A stretch of 64,000 nt of DNA from Pseudoips prasinana (lineage: Eukaryota > Arthropoda > Insecta > Lepidoptera > Nolidae). Below, in pieces: positions 1 through 11,564 of this stretch; within the stretch, counting starts at the first letter, position 1; every line of letters starts with the position of its first letter. The position numbers were made by a program, and so were the translations under genes. The notes beneath the pieces were generated by a model. That model was not told the DNA's origin and ran no database searches. It saw only the letters and a list, made by a program, of their open reading frames with translations. The DNA lies in assembly GCA_951640165.1 (NCBI GenBank), contig OX621263.1:15444001-15508000 (forward strand), read 5' to 3'.

Positions 1-462
1 TTAAAAACATAGTTGCCAATAACGAATAAATCGATTTGTGAACGATAACCGATATTATGATTTCTAATTATTTTGTTGATATTTTATTTTTTACTGTTGA
101 CATTATGTAAACTGTGATTTTTTATATTACATTATTCGAGCATTATTACATTGTTTGAACTCATTAACGTTAATCGATTATAGTAATCAACAACCAATTT
201 AATTGGTGACTAAAACTTATTTTACGATTTCTCGTTTTCCAGATTGTAAATTGGATAATTTTTTACAGTTTACAATAGAAAAATATAACGCTTTTTTTCT
301 TACCATATCTCAACTTATTACAGTCAGGCCCAGAAATCCCCGTTTCCTTTAACGTATAAACTTAGCTGTTTTAGCACTTTGTGACTTGATATGTCTGATC
401 TAGAATTGCACCTAAAGGATATATAAATAAAAAAACGGATTCTTTTAATATTCATATTTTTT
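1..462. other. Unassigned AT-rich sequence
   Basis: I see no convincing reading frame or repeat family here. The stretch is AT-rich with short homopolymers and ends at the head of a tRNA-type SINE. Confidence 0.5.
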
Positions 463-733
463 GACGGGCCTGTTGGCATGGTTGACAAATGCTTGACTTT
501 CACGCCGGAGGTCGTGGGTTCGATTCCCACCCAGGACAGATATTTGTGTGCATTAACATGTCTGTTTATCCTGAGGCTGGGTGTAATTATCTATATAAGC
601 ATGTATTTACTGAATAAAACTATATGTATACATATGTAGTATATCAGTTATCTAGTTTCCATAGTACACCCTCTGCTTAGTCTGGGATCAGACGGCCGTG
701 TGTAAATAATGTCCCAGGATATTATTATTATTG
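463..733 (+). mobile_element. tRNA-headed SINE, family A, near complete
   Basis: The head resembles a tRNA gene. An A-box-like stretch lies near 472-485 and a good B box, GGTTCGATTCC, at 517-527. The body carries motifs that recur in the other family A copies of this window: 'ccatagtacaccctctgctt' and 'aatgtcccaggatatt', ending in an ATT-repeat tail. Such elements are transcribed by RNA polymerase III and moved by a partner LINE. It is not a tRNA gene, because the arms do not fold into a cloverleaf and the sequence runs on for over 200 bp. Confidence 0.75.
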
Positions 734-1029
734 CAGATATTTCGGTAAGTAAATATGGATAAAATACACGTGAATTTGAACACAACTATTCAGGCAAAAT
801 AGCTAAGCGAAATCCCCAGACAAACGACATTTTTATGTATTGTCTATTGCAATATACGAGGCATGATTCACAAGCAATTCGATCTAAAGCGTGGGTAGAT
901 AAGATATACTGCTCGTGGTAAAAAATACTTAAAAAGCTTTGTGGTTGATGGATGGTCCATATATTTACCAATCTAACATTCATTATTACACCTTTACAAC
1001 ATTATCATCATCATCTTCATTACGAGGCC
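734..1029. other. Unassigned sequence
   Basis: Nothing recognised. The stretch separates a tRNA-type SINE from a 5S-type SINE fragment. Confidence 0.4.
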
Positions 1030-1102
1030 ATGCGCTCACTGGTCCATATGTGATCAGTGAGGTAAAGCACCTAGGCACGCGGTCTGTCTTTAGATGGGTG
1101 TA
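1030..1102 (+). mobile_element. 5S-rRNA-headed SINE, 5' fragment
   Basis: The segment 'tgatcagtgaggtaaagcac' followed by 'tagatgggtg' matches the internal promoter region of 5S rRNA (boxes A to C) in order and spacing, with many changes. The same head appears, better preserved, near 60871 and, in reverse, near 44200. Only the head remains here; the body is lost. Confidence 0.6.
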
Positions 1103-1955
1103 AAGATCCCTTACCTTCAGGTGGGCAGTATTTTTGTTTGCCAACTTAATACTTAAAAATACTTAAAAGCAAATAAATATTCAAATCACTTCCCGCAAAA
1201 CGAAGTAAATAGGTACTTCTCAACTCGATCAAAGCAAACAAAACGTCCATTCATTCGAATCCATTTTCAAAGATGCCGGAGTTTTACAAAATAAAACAGC
1301 TAGTTTCCAATCAAAGCCGAATGGATCGCGTAGCGGGTCAGAGCGTAATTTAAGGGTGTGCTCATAAATTACGTGGTCATATTGAAACCGCTTCTAATTT
1401 TAATTACCTTTTCTTGATAATCTAATGAATTATGTGCATTTTTAAAAAGAAATCAAGTTATCAAGTAAGCACAGCATGTTGTGAATGAATGTTAAGCGGT
1501 TACTCCTTCGTTTGGGTTATTATTTTGTCATTGTTTTTATTAAATGGGTTAATGCTTTCTAGATGGTCCCATATAAAATCGTTCTTTATAAAGGAAAAGT
1601 TGAAGCCGGTTGTTTGGTTTTTTTAAACTGTAATTATTTTAATAATAGGTCGACTCATGCGTGTTTCCCACAGGTAAACTCTGGTAAAGGCAGTCTCACA
1701 CTTATTGGTAGGCAGGGACACAAAATATCTAGATGTTTTATGACCAACTTAAGGTACTTCACTCACTTCCCATCCCTGATGCTCTCTAGCAAACTTACCC
1801 ATACCCAGGACCCCATAATAAAGCAGTCTCTTCTGTAAGATAGACACATTTACTCCTGCGTAATACCAGATTGGGAAAATATGTCTATGCGGTCTTACCC
1901 AGTGCACTCTCCACTGCGATAAATGGATGAGTGCAGCAACTAGCCACGTGGTTTA
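1103..1955. other. Unassigned sequence
   Basis: No element or gene recognised. A 91-codon open frame at 1563-1838 has no domain, coding bias or homology I can see, and I treat it as chance. Confidence 0.4.
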
Positions 1956-2107
1956 TCTAATATAGATGGGTGACCGGCAATGTGATATTATATCTAAGCG
2001 TCTCCGTGCTTCGGAGGGCATGTTATTAAACTGTCGGTCCCTGTTGTTGTCATAGGCCTGCTGGGCGGTTTGATCAACTTTTGACACCAGGGTAACCACT
2101 GCGCATG
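1956..2107 (+). mobile_element. 5S-type SINE, body
   Basis: It starts inside the 5S-like box C ('tagatgggtgaccgg') and continues with the family body: 'cgtctccgtgcttcggaggg', 'aaactgtcggtcc', 'gcctgctgggcggtttga' and 'gacaccagggtaaccactg'. The order matches the other copies in the window. The 5' head is missing. Confidence 0.7.
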
Positions 2108-4167
2108 CGGTAGAGTAAGCCATACCCATGAGCCACGTGTAGTGTTTCAACTGAAACGACCGGCCGTGGTGGCATTCGACACACTTAGGTATAACGTTCC
2201 TTGCATACTACACATTAAACATCTAGGTCAAAACCTGAACTTTGATACTTAAATACTCGGTAATAGTTATTGCCAGCGAAATTCTAATGGTATAATGTTT
2301 CGTGCAAATATTATGTACGAAATTTTAACAGATAATTTTGCAAAATAACAATATTCAAGTAATTAAGAACGGCATATTTTGGGGTTAGTTTGTTATTTAT
2401 TTATCCGACTTCAATAAAAAGGAGATTATCAACGCTTCTTTTATTTCTCGGCTGTTTTTGTTGTTGGCTATTCTTTTGGGAATGTTTTCATAAAGGTCCC
2501 AAATCGTCGATGCCACTTAAAGATCTTATTTTTACGTGTAATTTTAGTCAAATTAAAATATTTACATTTGATTCACAATAAAATTTTAAGCTCTATCGAA
2601 TACTACGATCCTCATGTGAACGAGTCGTATCAATCGTAATTTATTATACTTTGAAGGTTCCCAATATGCTATATTAGTACAAATTAATATTCAAAATATT
2701 CTTATATTACTTGAACTATTTCAAATACCCTCTGTAACAAAGAATATAAATGTAATTAATTATATGTATAACTGTTATTCATACAAAACATTTAGTATAC
2801 ATAAGGGGTCTTAAAAGTCGATAAACGATGCTATAAATATTGCTAGAATCGCTTGTTGTAAGGGTATGTTAAAGTCAGTTGTACGTTTTTTTTAAAGTAA
2901 TTTTTACTCAGAGAGTAAAAATTCTCTGGTTTGCGTAATTTTTGGGCCTCTCTCAATAAACAAAAAAGGTAAAGCCAACTCTGTGCTGCTGCCCGTCATT
3001 ATCTATTCCAAACCACTGGGTTTTATATTTGGGACCGAGAGGTCTGACAAATCACTACCATAATACTACAATCCATCGTTTACCGAGGCTTATACAATGA
3101 CTTACTATCTTTTTTCAAAGTGCCTGGTCACGCTATCTTTATTGTTTATCCTATTTCTAAGTATCTAATAGTATCGTCTAAACTTAATACCTAGCTCCCC
3201 GCCCCGACATCGTCCGGCTTGGATAATTGTGAATAAACATACATACCACTTATGACATGATTTTTTTCATTCTCTATTTCCGCACACTAAGTTACTTATT
3301 ATAAATTTATAAATTATACTCCTGGTAGTATATATGTACAGTACAATTTTTTATTAAATCCTCTCACGTTATAACTGACGAAGTTCCCATATAAGCATAC
3401 CTCTAAGTCACCCTCTCAGGTCTAAAATTTTTAATAATAAAAATAATAAAAAAGTTTAATAAATTTATTCCTAATTTAAAAGAAGGTAGGTTTTATTGCA
3501 AATTCGTGCTTCTTATTTTGAAAATGACTTCTATTAAACCGTTGTACCGTTATATTACCCCCATAGGGGAAAAAGGCTCAAAACACCTTTCACAGTGGAT
3601 GTTTAAAATATAAAGAGCATCAACTGGCAACATTTCAAGTTTGTAGCCGAGGTTTAGCCTCTGCGTTAATGAATATAGACCGTCAGACAAAACAATGAAT
3701 ATCAACTCTATGTAATTCTCAACTTATTTAGAAAGATACCTATGTGGTCCAGTCATCAATTGTCTGGAATAAATCGCTATTATGCGATAAGATCCTATTG
3801 TACATTACAATCTAAGAGATCGTGCAATGTGAGTTATGAATTCCGGATATTGTTATTAATTACTAGGTAGTTAAAAATAAAATAATCTGTTCAGAACAGA
3901 TTGGAAATACAAAATAACTTATTTATCTGAAATCTGTCATTAATATTGACGTAACCTTAAATGCGTAGCGTTGTGCAGGAAGCACTCAAGCCAAGCTTTT
4001 CTGGCCTCTTGGACTTCTGGATGGAACTAAAATGGTTCGAGTAGCCAAATAAGTTCACGTACAATGGTCAAATCCGGAATAAGTGCGAAAAACAAATTGC
4101 CCAACTAACTAAGGGGATTCCTACTATGGTAGTCTCAGAAATCATTACGAAGGTTTTCAGGTAGCTA
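2108..4167. other. Unassigned AT-rich sequence
   Basis: About 2 kb with no repeat family or coding region I can support. A 63-codon open frame at 2390-2581 begins with a run of hydrophobic residues, but the region is T-rich and such a run is expected by chance there. Confidence 0.4.
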
Positions 4168-4296
4168 TGTACACACGGCTACATATCAAGGTACACACAT
4201 CCAGTATAAGCTGATCGCGCGTTGTATAGGATTTGCATACAATAAGAGGTCAGCTTATATTGGAAAAGTATAGCTTGAAATGTAGCCGTGTGTACA
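4168..4296. repeat. Hairpin element, 129 bp, 17 bp perfect ends
   Basis: The ends are perfect inverted repeats: TGTACACACGGCTACAT at 4168-4184 and its complement at 4280-4296. Inner segments also pair, imperfectly: 'catatcaag' with 'cttgaaatg', 'agtataagctga' with 'tcagcttatat', and 'ttgtat' with 'atacaa' at the centre. Almost the whole element can therefore fold as one long hairpin. No target duplication is clear. A small MITE is the most likely reading. Confidence 0.6.
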
Positions 4297-5019
4297 AACG
4301 GAACAGTAAAGTGGTTATCCTCTGCCAAATTATGTAGACCCATTTAAAACCCCTGGATATAATATTTAAATTCAGTACACACAAAAACATTGTAATTTGT
4401 AAGTCATTATTCTTTGTTAATAATCGTTTTTACCCCCGATATATCATAGAGGCATTATGAGAGTCAACTTAACAGGAATTAAAGCGTCATGTACATCTGC
4501 TTGCTCGAATTTGAGCCTAGCTTAACGGAGATTAGCCATCTAGTAACTTGGGAGACTGAACTACGTTCTATTGCTCATAACTTCACTAGCGAGTGCAGAT
4601 GTTTTTTTTAAACCAGTTGTTGTTTGTTAGCTTATCGACTACAAACAAACATACATTATATTGAATCTCTGAAGAAAATATTTTCTCTTTATGATATTTA
4701 GACCTTTTACTATACAAGAAAACTTGCACCGATTTTAAATTCCTATTGAATATTAAAATATCGGAACTTGCATAAAAATCTTTTAAATAAAACAAAAATA
4801 ACATTAAATTAATAGAAAATTGAAATGAAAAATAAATAAACTGTCAATATTGACAACACAGAATGAACTAGACATTTTTTAAATTCGCTCCGTGTAATTT
4901 CGCTCCGCGCAATATTGTCTCATGTTTTAAAAACCATGTCGAGGTTACCCGTTGATTCGTTTGTTTTGTGCGAGTTTAATTAATAAATCATATTCAGGAA
5001 TTATTATTAAAAACGCCAC
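4297..5019. other. Unassigned sequence
   Basis: No repeat or gene recognised. The open frame on the minus strand at 4586-4804 is AT-driven and has no recognisable motif. Confidence 0.35.
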
Positions 5020-5258
5020 GGCCAAGAAGATCTAATCTTTCCCAACGAAGCCGTAATGCAATTAGGCTTAGTACCATTGCGGATCAATTCACTGAAGAAG
5101 AACGAGAAGTCGTACGAGAATAGTATGGCCCGAATTTGTGATTCTTTAACTCAAGATAAAAGTGAGGCCGCCCAAGAATCCACTCGGTTGGTAATGAGAA
5201 ATCGTCGAGCTTATCACACAGATCCACAACGAAATAATCTTCGATACGCAAGGTGAAA
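5020..5258 (+). pseudogene. Possible Helitron helicase N-terminal remnant
   Basis: Two adjacent reading frames on the plus strand encode charged, arginine- and glutamate-rich sequence of the kind found at the N-terminus of Helitron RepHel/Pif1-like proteins. The first frame (about 5020-5115) gives a serine/arginine start followed by 'RNAIRLSTIADQFTEEERE'. It hits a stop near 5117 and continues in a second frame as 'SMARICDSLTQDKSEAAQ' and then 'NRRAYHTDPQRN', ending at a TGA at 5254-5256. A single frameshift would join them. No Rep HUH motif or helicase Walker box is visible downstream, so at most the first portion survives. The family call rests on composition and a remembered motif style; a low-complexity host exon is the alternative. 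Confidence 0.4.
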
Positions 5259-5799
5259 TGTTTTAAGTGGTCCATTGTGGTGAACATTTCATCATCGCAT
5301 CATTTGTAACTCAAGACATCGAAGTACATACATAAAAATCGACTTAGCCGGGTCGATGTTTATGATCTTCGATTTGTTGTTACTGTCTCCGACCTACAGC
5401 CGAATAACAGACACAACACAACTAATACATCAGAAAAAATATTTCAAGAAGTTAATTCATTGCTAAAACACGTTGCATGCCTTTCTAATGATATCGGGAA
5501 AACGGAATGGCTACTCTTTGGACGTATTTTTTGTTCGTCTCGGCCACGAAGAAGTTTCCACGTGTATTGAAAAATTGATAACATCGCCATCTCTGATATA
5601 TGGCACCGAGTACACCCTTCAAATCGACTGGACGGAGTTTAGTGATTATTAATGTTCATTTAGGTGATTGCCTCAATGATTTAGGTTTACAATAAGACCT
5701 GATAGGTGGAGCTACGTTCAGATTCCAGATTTCTATTTCTAAGGCAATACAATGTTTTTCAGGACAGCTGATATTGTAATAAAAGTATACTATTATTAT
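5259..5799. other. Unassigned, possibly decayed element
   Basis: This follows the Helitron-like remnant and may be more of the same element, but every frame is closed by stops and I recognise no motif. Confidence 0.3.
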
Positions 5800-5930
5800 T
5801 AATTATATAATATAGTGTAGACAAGAAAGGGACTTGGTACACATTAATTACAACTAGATGCTTAAATACAATGGGCAGCCTTATCGCGTTAAAAGCTACG
5901 GGAACTTTGAGGCGACTTGGTAGTATAAAA
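5800..5930 (-). repeat. LINE 3'-UTR remnant
   Basis: Read on the minus strand, 'gcgataaggctgcccattgt' matches the 3'-UTR motif 'gataagaccgccaattgta' seen behind the LINE ending near 39850 and in the copy near 11330. The coding part is absent. Confidence 0.45.
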
Positions 5931-7279
5931 AAAAACATTCTTACAAATAAGGACGTTAATTCGTGGTAGTATTTATGTTTTAATATAAAATATTACACTG
6001 TATATGATGTTATGGAACATTTGCTAAGGTAAACGCAACTTTGTACTGCGGTGAAAGGGTATAATTTCCTATGTTAGATGCTGTTCTATAGCGACGGTTA
6101 AATGATTGCATGGCAGTTGTCATGCATGACCCCATCACCAGAGTAATCTTATTGTCTCAAAGATATCATTCACACAAAGCTATCTTGAGACAATCTGTCG
6201 TTTTTTGCTACCCCCGGTACTTGGGCTCACTTATTTATGTATATCATTCAAATGACAACCCACGTTACGTAAGAGGGTAACAAAAATTAATGTTATGTAA
6301 AGCCACCTTCGTAGCGCTCCACAGCAACGAAGCCTTCTGTACGTAATAGTACGAGATCTAACGTCATTATTTCTACGCTCATATGTTTTATGGTTGATTT
6401 GCATTTTATTGTTATTTACGATATAATGGATACGTTTGCAGCTGGTTTCCAGTAAAAATATTGGCGCCAGTTCTATTTTTTTTTCTTCGGTGTCTTGGAA
6501 GGGGTGGAACTTCTTAGAAAGTACTTATAAGGATATTCGCCCGGGAAAAGTAATATTTCATTTTACATTTTTGAAATAAATTATTTCAAAAGAGATGAGG
6601 GTCATTCCCGTTGGAGGGCAACCTCAAAACGAATTGATCACAAGAATAATTACAACAAAAAGTACAGTTGATACTTTATTACGTAGGTAGTCATTGCGAA
6701 GTTAGGATACACTTCTCAACGAAAAGTTCAAACTATATACATTTACATGACAGCGACTACGATAGCCATATATAACTAACAGTATTAGTTCTACGTTCAC
6801 TTAAGTGTTCTTTGCGCCATTATTTTCTAAGACTACTGTTGATAGGCAACCAACTCTATCATCAGACGTACACATTCCTGACACATGTCCGTCCGATTAT
6901 AATCTATGGTTAACATTAATTCGATCACGTGAGGGTAGGAAAAACATCGTCGTATCTCGTTTATTTTTTCGGTACAAAACTTATTAGCATTCTCAAATAG
7001 ACTCCCTTTGTTTTCTTTGAATCTTTCGTGCTTGGTAATTTTAGATAAATTTACATGGTGCTAATTAGCATAGCTTTACTAGGGGAACGGTAGTAATTTT
7101 TTGTCATGACTTTCGATAGGAATCGCTACTTTCTCTAGGGTGAAAGAAGTCCTAAAGTCAAACACTGGGAACGTGTCCGTGATGTCGCACGATAAAAAAA
7201 GCTATTTTTTAAAATCCTGCAGTAGTAATAGTTTCGCCGGAATAGCACTAAATGTATATTTCTCAATAAATGGACTTAT
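5931..7279. other. Unassigned sequence with one small hairpin
   Basis: No gene is supported. A short inverted repeat occurs at 6151-6164 and 6181-6194 ('attgtctcaaagata' against 'tatcttgagacaat'). The 60-codon frame at 6805-6987 shows nothing recognisable. Confidence 0.35.
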
Positions 7280-7400
7280 AACCACGACACCTCCAATAAG
7301 ACCGCCAATTGTACAATATTTTAAATGTTCCGTTTTTTTTCCTGTAAATTGTTTTATACTATGTGCAATAAAATCTATCTATGAATCATGTGTATAAGTT
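7280..7400 (+). mobile_element. LINE 3' end (same family as 38.8-39.9 kb)
   Basis: The segment has the 3'-UTR motif 'aataagaccgccaattgtac' and ends with 'gtgcaataaaatctatctat', the same arrangement as the LINE ending near 39850. It is a heavily 5'-truncated insertion with a CTAT-type tail and no coding part. Confidence 0.55.
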
Positions 7401-7536
7401 ACGCATTTCGGCAAGTATGAACGGAATCCTTAGATTACGCTATGCACATAAATCTTAATTTTACTATTAAAGTCGCCCCATCGTCGCTACGGTGGGATAT
7501 AGCAACTTTGCCATAGAACATATAATTATTATGTAC

Positions 7537-8003
7537 TAGCGACTCGCCTGGCTTTTTTTTTTCTTTTTAACGGGACTAGTCCCTCCCTCTTACCCACTAC
7601 TGCAACTCCTGTAAGCCAGGATCAACAGTGGCACACAATGAAATGACACTTAGCGTTGAGGCTCAGGCATGTCCCGGGGAATCGCTTTAACTGTCTTGGA
7701 TCCCGCAACGAATTTAATCAGAAACAGAAAAAAGGAGGAGTTAGAAAATGAATAGTTCCACTTCCCTCCATAGCAAAGCGGGAGACAGAATGATGTAAAG
7801 AGGCTATAGCCTCATAAAATGAGAGATTTGAAACTAGAGAAGCCAGCTGCAAAAAGCACCGAGGATTAATTTAAGGGTCCTAAGTGAGCTGTTATATTTG
7901 ATTCCAATAGTAGGTATGGCAAAAGCGCTTAAACGCACGGAAGTTGTTCCTTGTTGCTACAAGATCCGTATAATAAACTCGCCTGGCTTCGCTTAATACG
8001 AAG
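7537..8003 (-). mobile_element. Helitron-like 3' end split by a retroposon
   Basis: On the minus strand the sequence ends '...aagccaggcgagtcgCTAG' followed by T, the 3' terminus expected of a Helitron (CTRR before T). The terminus is interrupted: 7542-7554 and 7977-7989 are identical and flank a poly(T)-headed insert. I cannot fix the 5' end of the Helitron-like element. Confidence 0.5.
7555..7976 (-). mobile_element. Poly(A) retroposon, 5'-truncated, 13 bp TSD
   Basis: The insert is flanked by a perfect 13 bp direct repeat, ACTCGCCTGGCTT, at 7542-7554 and 7977-7989. It begins on the plus strand with a T run, so on the minus strand it ends in poly(A). That is the signature of LINE-driven retroposition. 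The 422 bp body has no clear reading frame and is probably the 3'-UTR of a poly(A)-tailed LINE, with a SINE or processed transcript as alternatives. Confidence 0.65.
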
Positions 8004-9299
8004 ATACATTAGTATTTTGATAAAAAAATACTTTGAAAATAAATTGTACGGTTAAATACATTTCTTTTACTAAAACCATTTCACAATAATTCGCTTACAG
8101 AGAAAGAGAAACAAACACATAGTTACAGCATCCGTTCAAGACTACGTGAGCATCAATAGAACTCTGTTGATTTAAGTCCGTTTCCACTGTATGTAATGTG
8201 CAACTTTTAGAAACTACTCTGAGAATTTTCTGAAGGATTTTTAATAATTTAAAAGTTTTATAATATCTATCTGATCGCGTACTTTTTGTGCCCAGAGTGA
8301 GGAAAGTAGCCTATGTTCTCTTCCCCATTGAATCCTTCCAAGTTTCATCAATATCAATTCAGCAAGTAAAGTCGTGAAGTGGCATTAGATATATGTACAT
8401 ATAAATAGGGTTCTTTTCGGTTAATAATGTCTCATGCTTTCCAGTTTTCCACATATATAACATAATTAAAAGTCGGTTGTGTCTTAAACAGTCAAATCAA
8501 ATAATTAACAATAACATAACATCAATCGACGTCAATAACATCCAAATTATTATAATTTGGATTGAAAATGTATCGTGAATAAAATATATTCTTTCTTTAT
8601 TGGCTTAAAAAACTCTTAAGACATGGGTAACCTCGCTCCACACAAAAATCATGAAGACTACTTAACCACCATGATAGTTCATTGAAACTTTCTAATTTTA
8701 AATACCCATGTTAATTAAATCAAATTAAAAAACGCCTATTTAATCATAATAAATCACAATGCTATTTCCCCTCAATAGCCAGTACATAATATCCTTAAAT
8801 TCGGGTGTTACGTAATTCGGGGTCAACAACCTGAGGCCCGGCCGGCCATGGCTACGCTGCCGAAAGATTTGCGCGGATGTGATAAAAATATTTACACGGA
8901 TTTATTTTGTTAGCGATGTGTATGTTATGTCAGTTATGTTTCTGGGAATCAATGGAGAATTCCAGTTCAATTCCTTATCGATAAGTTAAACATCTGTTGC
9001 GAAAAACTTCTAGTATGTACTCATCTATAGGTACATATAATAAAACAGTAAAAAAACTGTATCTGTCTGTACATTGAATATATTTAAAAAATAATAATTA
9101 AAAACTAAAACCTCGGTTAAAAAACGTAATAGAGTACGAATCCAAAATAAATAATCTATCTGTTTGTTTGTACACGTTAATCTTCGGAAGTACTGGACGG
9201 ATTTGAATATTTGTTTTTGTATAGGTATTAAGTCTGGGCAACATATAGGCTATAAATTATCATAGAAACTTAAACACCTGTTACAGAACCGCAAAAGAC
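8004..9299. other. Unassigned sequence
   Basis: No gene or named repeat. A 23 bp palindrome with 11 bp arms sits at 8540-8562. Near 9140-9260 the motifs 'tctgtttgtttgtacacg' and 'gtactggacggatttgaat' resemble decayed Helitron-like 5' regions. Confidence 0.35.
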
Positions 9300-9525
9300 C
9301 ACCTAATCTATAAGAGATACAAAAATGATATCATAGTAAGAATTGTTCCACGTGACGAGCATTTTCCGTTGTGATAATAAATTTGAAGATCTGGATCACC
9401 TGATATGGAACTCCAAGAGCCCAGCTACACTATAATAGCAAGAGTTGCTCAGCCTGATTAGCACTATCTGTTGGTATGAAATATTGAAGATCTGGAACAC
9501 CTGTTGAGGAATTCCAAGCGCGATA
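9300..9525. repeat. Dispersed repeat with internal direct duplication
   Basis: The phrase 'gaagatctggatcacctga' near 9384 recurs as 'gaagatctggaacacctgt' near 9487, each followed by a related 'ggaa(c/t)tccaag(a/c)gc'. The two units are about 103 bp apart. This looks like a duplicated segment of an unnamed dispersed repeat. Confidence 0.45.
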
Positions 9526-10244
9526 GTATGATAATATTTATTAATTTATTTTAACACTCTCTCACAAATTAACTTTTTAAATATCATTTACAAAACATGA
9601 AAGAAAGCCCAGCCTCGGGAGTCCAAGCGTCCCACTTTTAGGGCTTCAGCATGAACAACATTCACGCAATACGGACTGTATCCAGGTGGACTGCGTTTTG
9701 GATTTCACCCTAGTCCCAACCGCCTAATTGAAGCCACTTAAGATGTATGTGGATACTGTTTTATTTATAATAATACAGGGAAGATAGTATCACATACATG
9801 ACGTGGGTTCAGGGTTTACTTCGTTACCATATTTGAGATTAACAAACAGTTGATAGAAAATTCAAGTAGGCGTAGCCGTGTGGTGAGCTTGCTTATGACT
9901 CAAAAAAAAATTACAACGTTGATTCCATACAAAACGAGCGTTGTGCGAGAAGCTATCGACACTCAAGCCCAAGATGGCTTGCATTGCAATTCTAGTGAAC
10001 GGTCTACGTGCATGAACCACTTAGCAGATGATATCTATACCCTGAATAGGCTCTTCTATAAGAACACCACGAGTTTACTTTACTATACATACTTAACTTA
10101 TTTGTGTATGTAGCAACATAGTTTAAACGATTTAAATGTGGGGTTTTCAGGGACATTTCTTAGACGGCGATTCGATAATCGATGCGTTGACGTGAATTGA
10201 TATTAAAATTTTAAGGACGCGAAATATTGCGGCATATTTCGTTA
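9526..10244. other. Unassigned sequence
   Basis: Nothing recognised. The 87-codon frame at 9850-10113 has no recognisable motif. Confidence 0.35.
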
Positions 10245-10500
10245 CTAGCTGTGCCCCGCGGTTTTACCCGCGTTAAATTTTATAAATTATCATAGCTCCT
10301 CCCCCGTAAGCTACAGCGTGATAATATGTAGCCTATATGTTGGCCCGACCTCTTAGTAATACTCATGCAAAATTTGAAGTAAATCCATGCAGTACTTTTT
10401 GAGTTTAGCCCGGACATACATACAGACAAACAGACACACAGACAAAAATTCTAAATACTATATTTTTGGCTTCGATATCGATTGTAGATCACGCCCCAAT
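10245..10500 (-). mobile_element. Short Helitron-like element
   Basis: On the minus strand it ends '...gcgggtaaaaccgcggggca' then 'cagCTAG', followed by T. The GC-rich GCGGG/CCGC hairpin about 10 nt before the CTAG end is the Helitron hallmark, and the target position (between A and T) fits. The 5' boundary near 10500 is approximate. It has no Rep/helicase and is non-autonomous. Confidence 0.65.
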
Positions 10501-10912
10501 TATCCTTTAAAAAAAATATTTAATGTACAGTTTTGACTTACCTATGATTTTATTATATGTATAGATATGAGAGAAAGAGAACTTGGGGACTTCTCATGCA
10601 GTTGCCTGGTCGCGCTTTAATATGGTGGAACACTAAGGGGAAAAAGTATTCAGCCAAGAAATCATGATAAAAAGTGTTATACGGACCAATTAACAGTAGC
10701 GAAGAAAACACTATAACTCTTCGTAAAACTCCAACACGAGAGAGTTTTCCAACAGCTTTTATAAATAACAACTGTAATCCTCGAACAAAGTAAGAAACTA
10801 AGAATGACACAACCCGGTGATATATTTTACAGAACTTAAGCGTAACTTAGATACATGTACAAGATTTTGCTACATTAGGGTTTTACTTTGCTTGTATGTA
10901 TGTTTATGGAAA
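10501..10912. other. Unassigned sequence
   Basis: No repeat or gene recognised. The minus-strand 85-codon frame at 10553-10810 shows no motif. Confidence 0.35.
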
Positions 10913-11090
10913 GCTTGCTATGCCCCGCGGCTTTACCCACGTTAAACTATATAAATTATAGCCTATGTATATTTCGGTAATATATGCTATATTACTGAAA
11001 AGTTTCATCAAAATCCATTCGATAGTTTTTGCGTGACAGAGTAACAAACAACCATACTCACAAACTTTCGCATTTACAATATTAGTAGGA
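10913..11090 (-). mobile_element. Short Helitron-like element, degenerate 3' end
   Basis: It is the same type as the element at 10245: 'tgccccgcggctttacccac' near the end, 'ttaaactatataaattatagcc' inside, and 'cctactaatattgtaaatgc' (minus strand) at the 5' side. The terminal CTAG has decayed to CAAG. Two such elements lie within 700 bp. Confidence 0.55.
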
Positions 11091-11188
11091 AGTGGAATAT
11101 GCAAAGATACTTTAATAGAATAGAATACTCCTTATTGTACACACTCACACACGACAAATTCATAGGACACTAATAACACAATCATGTA

Positions 11189-11323
11189 CAGACGCCAGCA
11201 CATCAAGCTATACCAATCTGTCAAATTTCCCCAATTGAAAGCGAACCTTATGCTTTTGTGATAACGTTGAAAATCTATAAAAGAAATTTGACAGATTGGG
11301 TTAGCTGGATGTGCTGGCGTCTG
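11189..11323. mobile_element. TA-flanked MITE, 135 bp
   Basis: Inverted ends CAGACGCCAGCACATC and its near-exact complement span about 40 bp at each side. The element is flanked by TA (11187-11188 and 11324-11325). Removing it and one TA restores the LINE 3'-UTR reading '...ccgcccattgtacatg', which matches 'ccgccaattgtaca' in the uninterrupted relative near 7300. TA duplication points to a Tc1/mariner-type transposase acting in trans. Confidence 0.75.
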
Positions 11324-11564
11324 TACAATGGGCGGTCTTATCGCATCAAGCGATTTCTTCCAGACAACCTTTGGATGGATAGGAACTGTAATTATTATTT
11401 TGAAAAGTAAGTGAGCAACACATGGAAATGTAGAAAAGTATAAAACAAGAATAAATATAAACATATACATAAATATATAAAAAAATATATTTAGATAAAA
11501 TAATACTATGTATAAACACAATACAGTGCATACTATACAACTTAAAAAATACATAAATATTATA

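Noticed and set aside
463..540. tRNA gene
   Set aside because: A and B boxes are present but the acceptor and anticodon arms do not pair, and the sequence continues as a repeated SINE body.
2390..2581. Short frame starting with a signal-peptide-like hydrophobic run
   Set aside because: T-rich sequence gives Leu/Phe-rich translation by chance; there is no cysteine pattern, promoter or homology to support a secreted peptide.
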